Assembly (NCBI GenBank): GCA_002478145.1
Contig: DLMI01000087.1
Coordinates: 2,977-10,689 of the forward strand
DNA length: 7,713 nucleotides
Direction of reading: 5' to 3'
DNA from: Acidobacteria bacterium UBA7540
GTDB lineage: Bacteria > Acidobacteriota > Terriglobia > UBA7540
In this document: one piece after another, positions 6,260 through 7,713 of the stretch
Numbering within the stretch: the stretch's first letter is position 1
How the letters are laid out: the number at the start of each line of letters is the position of its first letter
Notes under the pieces: model-generated
Database searches by the model: none
What the model was told of the DNA's origin: nothing
Seen by the model: only the letters and a program-made list of their open reading frames with translations
Translations under genes and position numbers: made by a program

Positions 6260-7453
6260 CTACTGTGGTTTTGGAACGGTAGCGGGAGATTGGGGAACCG
6301 GCAGTTCTGCGGTGGTCTTGGGTGGAGCGCTATTCAGCGGCAGCTTCGCGGGCGGCATTTCAGTGCCGCTAGGGTAAACGAGGATCTGGATGGCGCCCCA
6401 ACCGGTTTCAGGGCTCGTGCCGCTCTTCTTCCCCATTCCCAGCGTCTTGAGCTGCCTATCATCGAAAGCGAAATTCTCGACAAGGTACTCGCGGACCACC
6501 AGGGCACGACCTTGTGTCAGCACCAAGCTCTTCTCGGTATCTCCTTCCATGCCGGTATAAGCGACCACCACGGCAAGCCCAAAGTCGGTATCGGCCAGGA
6601 AGTCGCCGGCAGCGTCCAGAGACTTCTGGTTTTTCAGCTTGGCCGTGTCTACCTTACTGAAGAGTTGCTCTGCCTCGTATGTGAACGTTTTCAGCGGCGT
6701 GCCCTGGGGCAGACGTGCGATTTCGTCTTTGGCCAGCTCTGCGGAATCTTCATAGCCGCGGTTCTTAAAATATCCGCGCAGGAAGAAATTGTGCTTCAGC
6801 CCCTCCATGTTCTCCTGGAAATCGGTGACCCCCGCTTGCGCTTGGGCTACCACGTCATGGATTCCGTTCATCGTTTGGTCGAGATCGCCATAGATTTTTT
6901 TGTCGTTAATCAGCGCCCCTACAGTCCCTTGACCCTGGTCGATCTTGGCGCTGATCGAGTTTAAATTCGCGGTCGCCTGCGTGACGTTCTTGATGGCTTG
7001 CTGGCTGCTATTCAGAATATCCTCCGACTTCTTAATCAGGTCTGACATGGCGATCGGAGGGTGGCTGGCGATGGTATCACCGTCGTGCACGTTGACCGCC
7101 CCGGCAGATCCAAACGAGATCGCCATATACTCGTTGCCCAGCAGGCCCTCGGTTTCGATTGACGCTACCGAGTCTTGCTTGATGATTTCGTGCGTTCTGC
7201 TGTCGAGGTCCATCACCACCGTGATTTTATCGCCCGGCCGGTGGGGCAACTCGATACTATGCACGGTTCCGCGGTAAACACCACCCACCCGAACCCCGGC
7301 GCCCACATCCAAGCCCACCACGTTGCTGAACTGCGCCTTTAGCCGGTACGTGGAAGTAAAAAGGTATTGCTTATTACCGATGATAAAGATTCCCACTGCC
7401 AGAATCGTCAGTGTCGTAACGATGAAAGCTCCCAACCGCGCCGCTCTCGACAT
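6260..7453 (-). CDS. MCE/MlaD-family protein with C-terminal OmpA-like domain
   Basis: The 397-residue protein has one N-terminal membrane helix (about 8-26) and an MCE domain (about 36-128) with the family pattern: FSNVVGLDVGAGVRVGGVYRG, then ASIETEGLLGNEYMAIS. A helical region follows (about 136-215) with IDQGQGTVGALINDKKIYGDL, seen in many MlaD-type proteins, then LKHNFFLRGYFKNRGY (219-234). Residues about 255-361 resemble an OmpA-like domain: KVDTAKLKNQKSLDAAGDFL, LVLTQGRALVVREYLVE, RQLKTLGMG. A Pro-rich tail ends the protein. MCE proteins form hexameric rings that pass phospholipids between the inner membrane and the outer envelope. The start codon follows AGGAG, which overlaps the stop of the ATPase gene eight bases upstream, so the two are co-translated from one operon. 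The OmpA-like part lacks the usual DAP-binding Asp (Gly301 there) but keeps the Arg (316). Confidence 0.85.
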   Translation of the reverse strand: MSRAARLGAFIVTTLTILAVGIFIIGNKQYLFTSTYRLKAQFSNVVGLDVGAGVRVGGVYRGTVHSIELPHRPGDKITVVMDLDSRTHEIIKQDSVASIETEGLLGNEYMAISFGSAGAVNVHDGDTIASHPPIAMSDLIKKSEDILNSSQQAIKNVTQATANLNSISAKIDQGQGTVGALINDKKIYGDLDQTMNGIHDVVAQAQAGVTDFQENMEGLKHNFFLRGYFKNRGYEDSAELAKDEIARLPQGTPLKTFTYEAEQLFSKVDTAKLKNQKSLDAAGDFLADTDFGLAVVVAYTGMEGDTEKSLVLTQGRALVVREYLVENFAFDDRQLKTLGMGKKSGTSPETGWGAIQILVYPSGTEMPPAKLPLNSAPPKTTAELPVPQSPATVPKPQ

Positions 7454-7461
7454 ATATTCTC

Positions 7462-7713
7462 CTAAGCGTCCCGCCGCATAAAGTCTAACACAAACTTGTC
7501 GTGACTCTTCTCCAGGTCCTCGAAGGCGCCTTCGATCACTATATTTCCTTGGTGGAGCAGTGCCAGCCGGCCGGCGATGGTTTTTGCGCTTTGCAAATCG
7601 TGCGTGACCACGATGGATGCCATGGCATGTTCCTTTTGCAGCTTGAGAACCAGCTCATCAATCTCGCCGGAGGTAATAGGATCCAGTCCCGCGGTGGGTT
7701 CATCCAGCAGCAG
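7462..7713 (-). CDS. ABC transporter ATP-binding protein, MlaF-like (C-terminal 83 residues)
   Basis: The visible part opens at the Walker B motif (LLLDEP) and D-loop (TAGLDP), continues with a helical stretch (TSGEIDELVLKLQKEH) and the switch-histidine motif IVVTHD, then LALLHQGNIVIEG. The start, Walker A and signature motif lie beyond the right edge. Placed directly before an MCE gene, it is most likely the energising subunit of a Mla-type phospholipid transporter, acting on the cytoplasmic face with an MlaE-type permease that should lie further upstream. The gene ends with TAG eight bases before the MCE start. Confidence 0.85.
   Translation of the reverse strand: MLLDEPTAGLDPITSGEIDELVLKLQKEHAMASIVVTHDLQSAKTIAGRLALLHQGNIVIEGAFEDLEKSHDKFVLDFMRRDA

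Noticed and set aside
6158..6964. Long plus-strand open frame of 268 codons
   Set aside because: It lies antisense to the MCE gene, which has clear family motifs; the plus-strand product has no recognisable pattern.

Overview
The window reads as chromosomal DNA of a soil-type Acidobacteriota (Koribacter/Terriglobia-like). This is inferred from the moderately high GC content, the mixture of an AsmA-like protein, bacterial PH protein and MCE transport genes with long lineage-specific proteins, and GC-rich REP-like palindromes between genes. No rRNA, tRNA, transposase or CRISPR array is visible, so the taxonomic call rests on style and memory of similar genomes, not on a marker gene.

Layout, left to right. 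(1) Positions 1-808, minus: the N-terminal part of an APC-superfamily permease resembling the KimA/YdaO potassium importers. A possible 69-codon ORF ends just upstream of it. (2) 809-1578: a gene-poor stretch with two REP-like palindromic units (1050-1138 and 1145-1247), an isolated strong palindrome at 1385-1415 and a plausible sigma-70 promoter at 1515-1543. (3) 1633-3213, plus: an AsmA-like inner-membrane-anchored protein. (4) 3406-3876, plus: a two-helix membrane protein with a bacterial PH domain, followed by a terminator-like hairpin that also lies inside a small overlapping ORF. (5) 4031-4582, plus: the C-terminal remnant of an SbcD-like metallophosphoesterase, cut at its GHxH metal-ligand motif. 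(6) 4602-4766, minus: a 54-codon secreted His/Arg-rich peptide gene. (7) 4926-5813, minus: a secreted protein made of two tandem copies of a ferredoxin-like (Dabb-like) module, with a clear intrinsic terminator at 4869-4908. (8) 5814-6259: an intergenic stretch with one imperfect hairpin. (9) 6260-7453, minus: an MCE/MlaD protein with a C-terminal OmpA-like domain. (10) 7462-7713, minus: the C-terminal end of the ABC ATPase (MlaF type) that precedes it in the same operon.

How the genes may work together. The ATPase and MCE genes are eight bases apart and form the visible end of a Mla-type phospholipid transport operon; the permease (MlaE type) would lie beyond the right edge. The AsmA-like protein belongs to another envelope lipid-homeostasis superfamily, so the window holds two separate pieces of cell-envelope lipid machinery, with no evidence of joint regulation. 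The most unusual points are the fusion of an MCE domain to an OmpA-like domain that has lost the Asp used for peptidoglycan binding, the small secreted His/Arg-rich peptide, the internally duplicated Dabb-like protein and the truncated SbcD-like gene. Nothing here clearly amounts to a new defence or mobile system.
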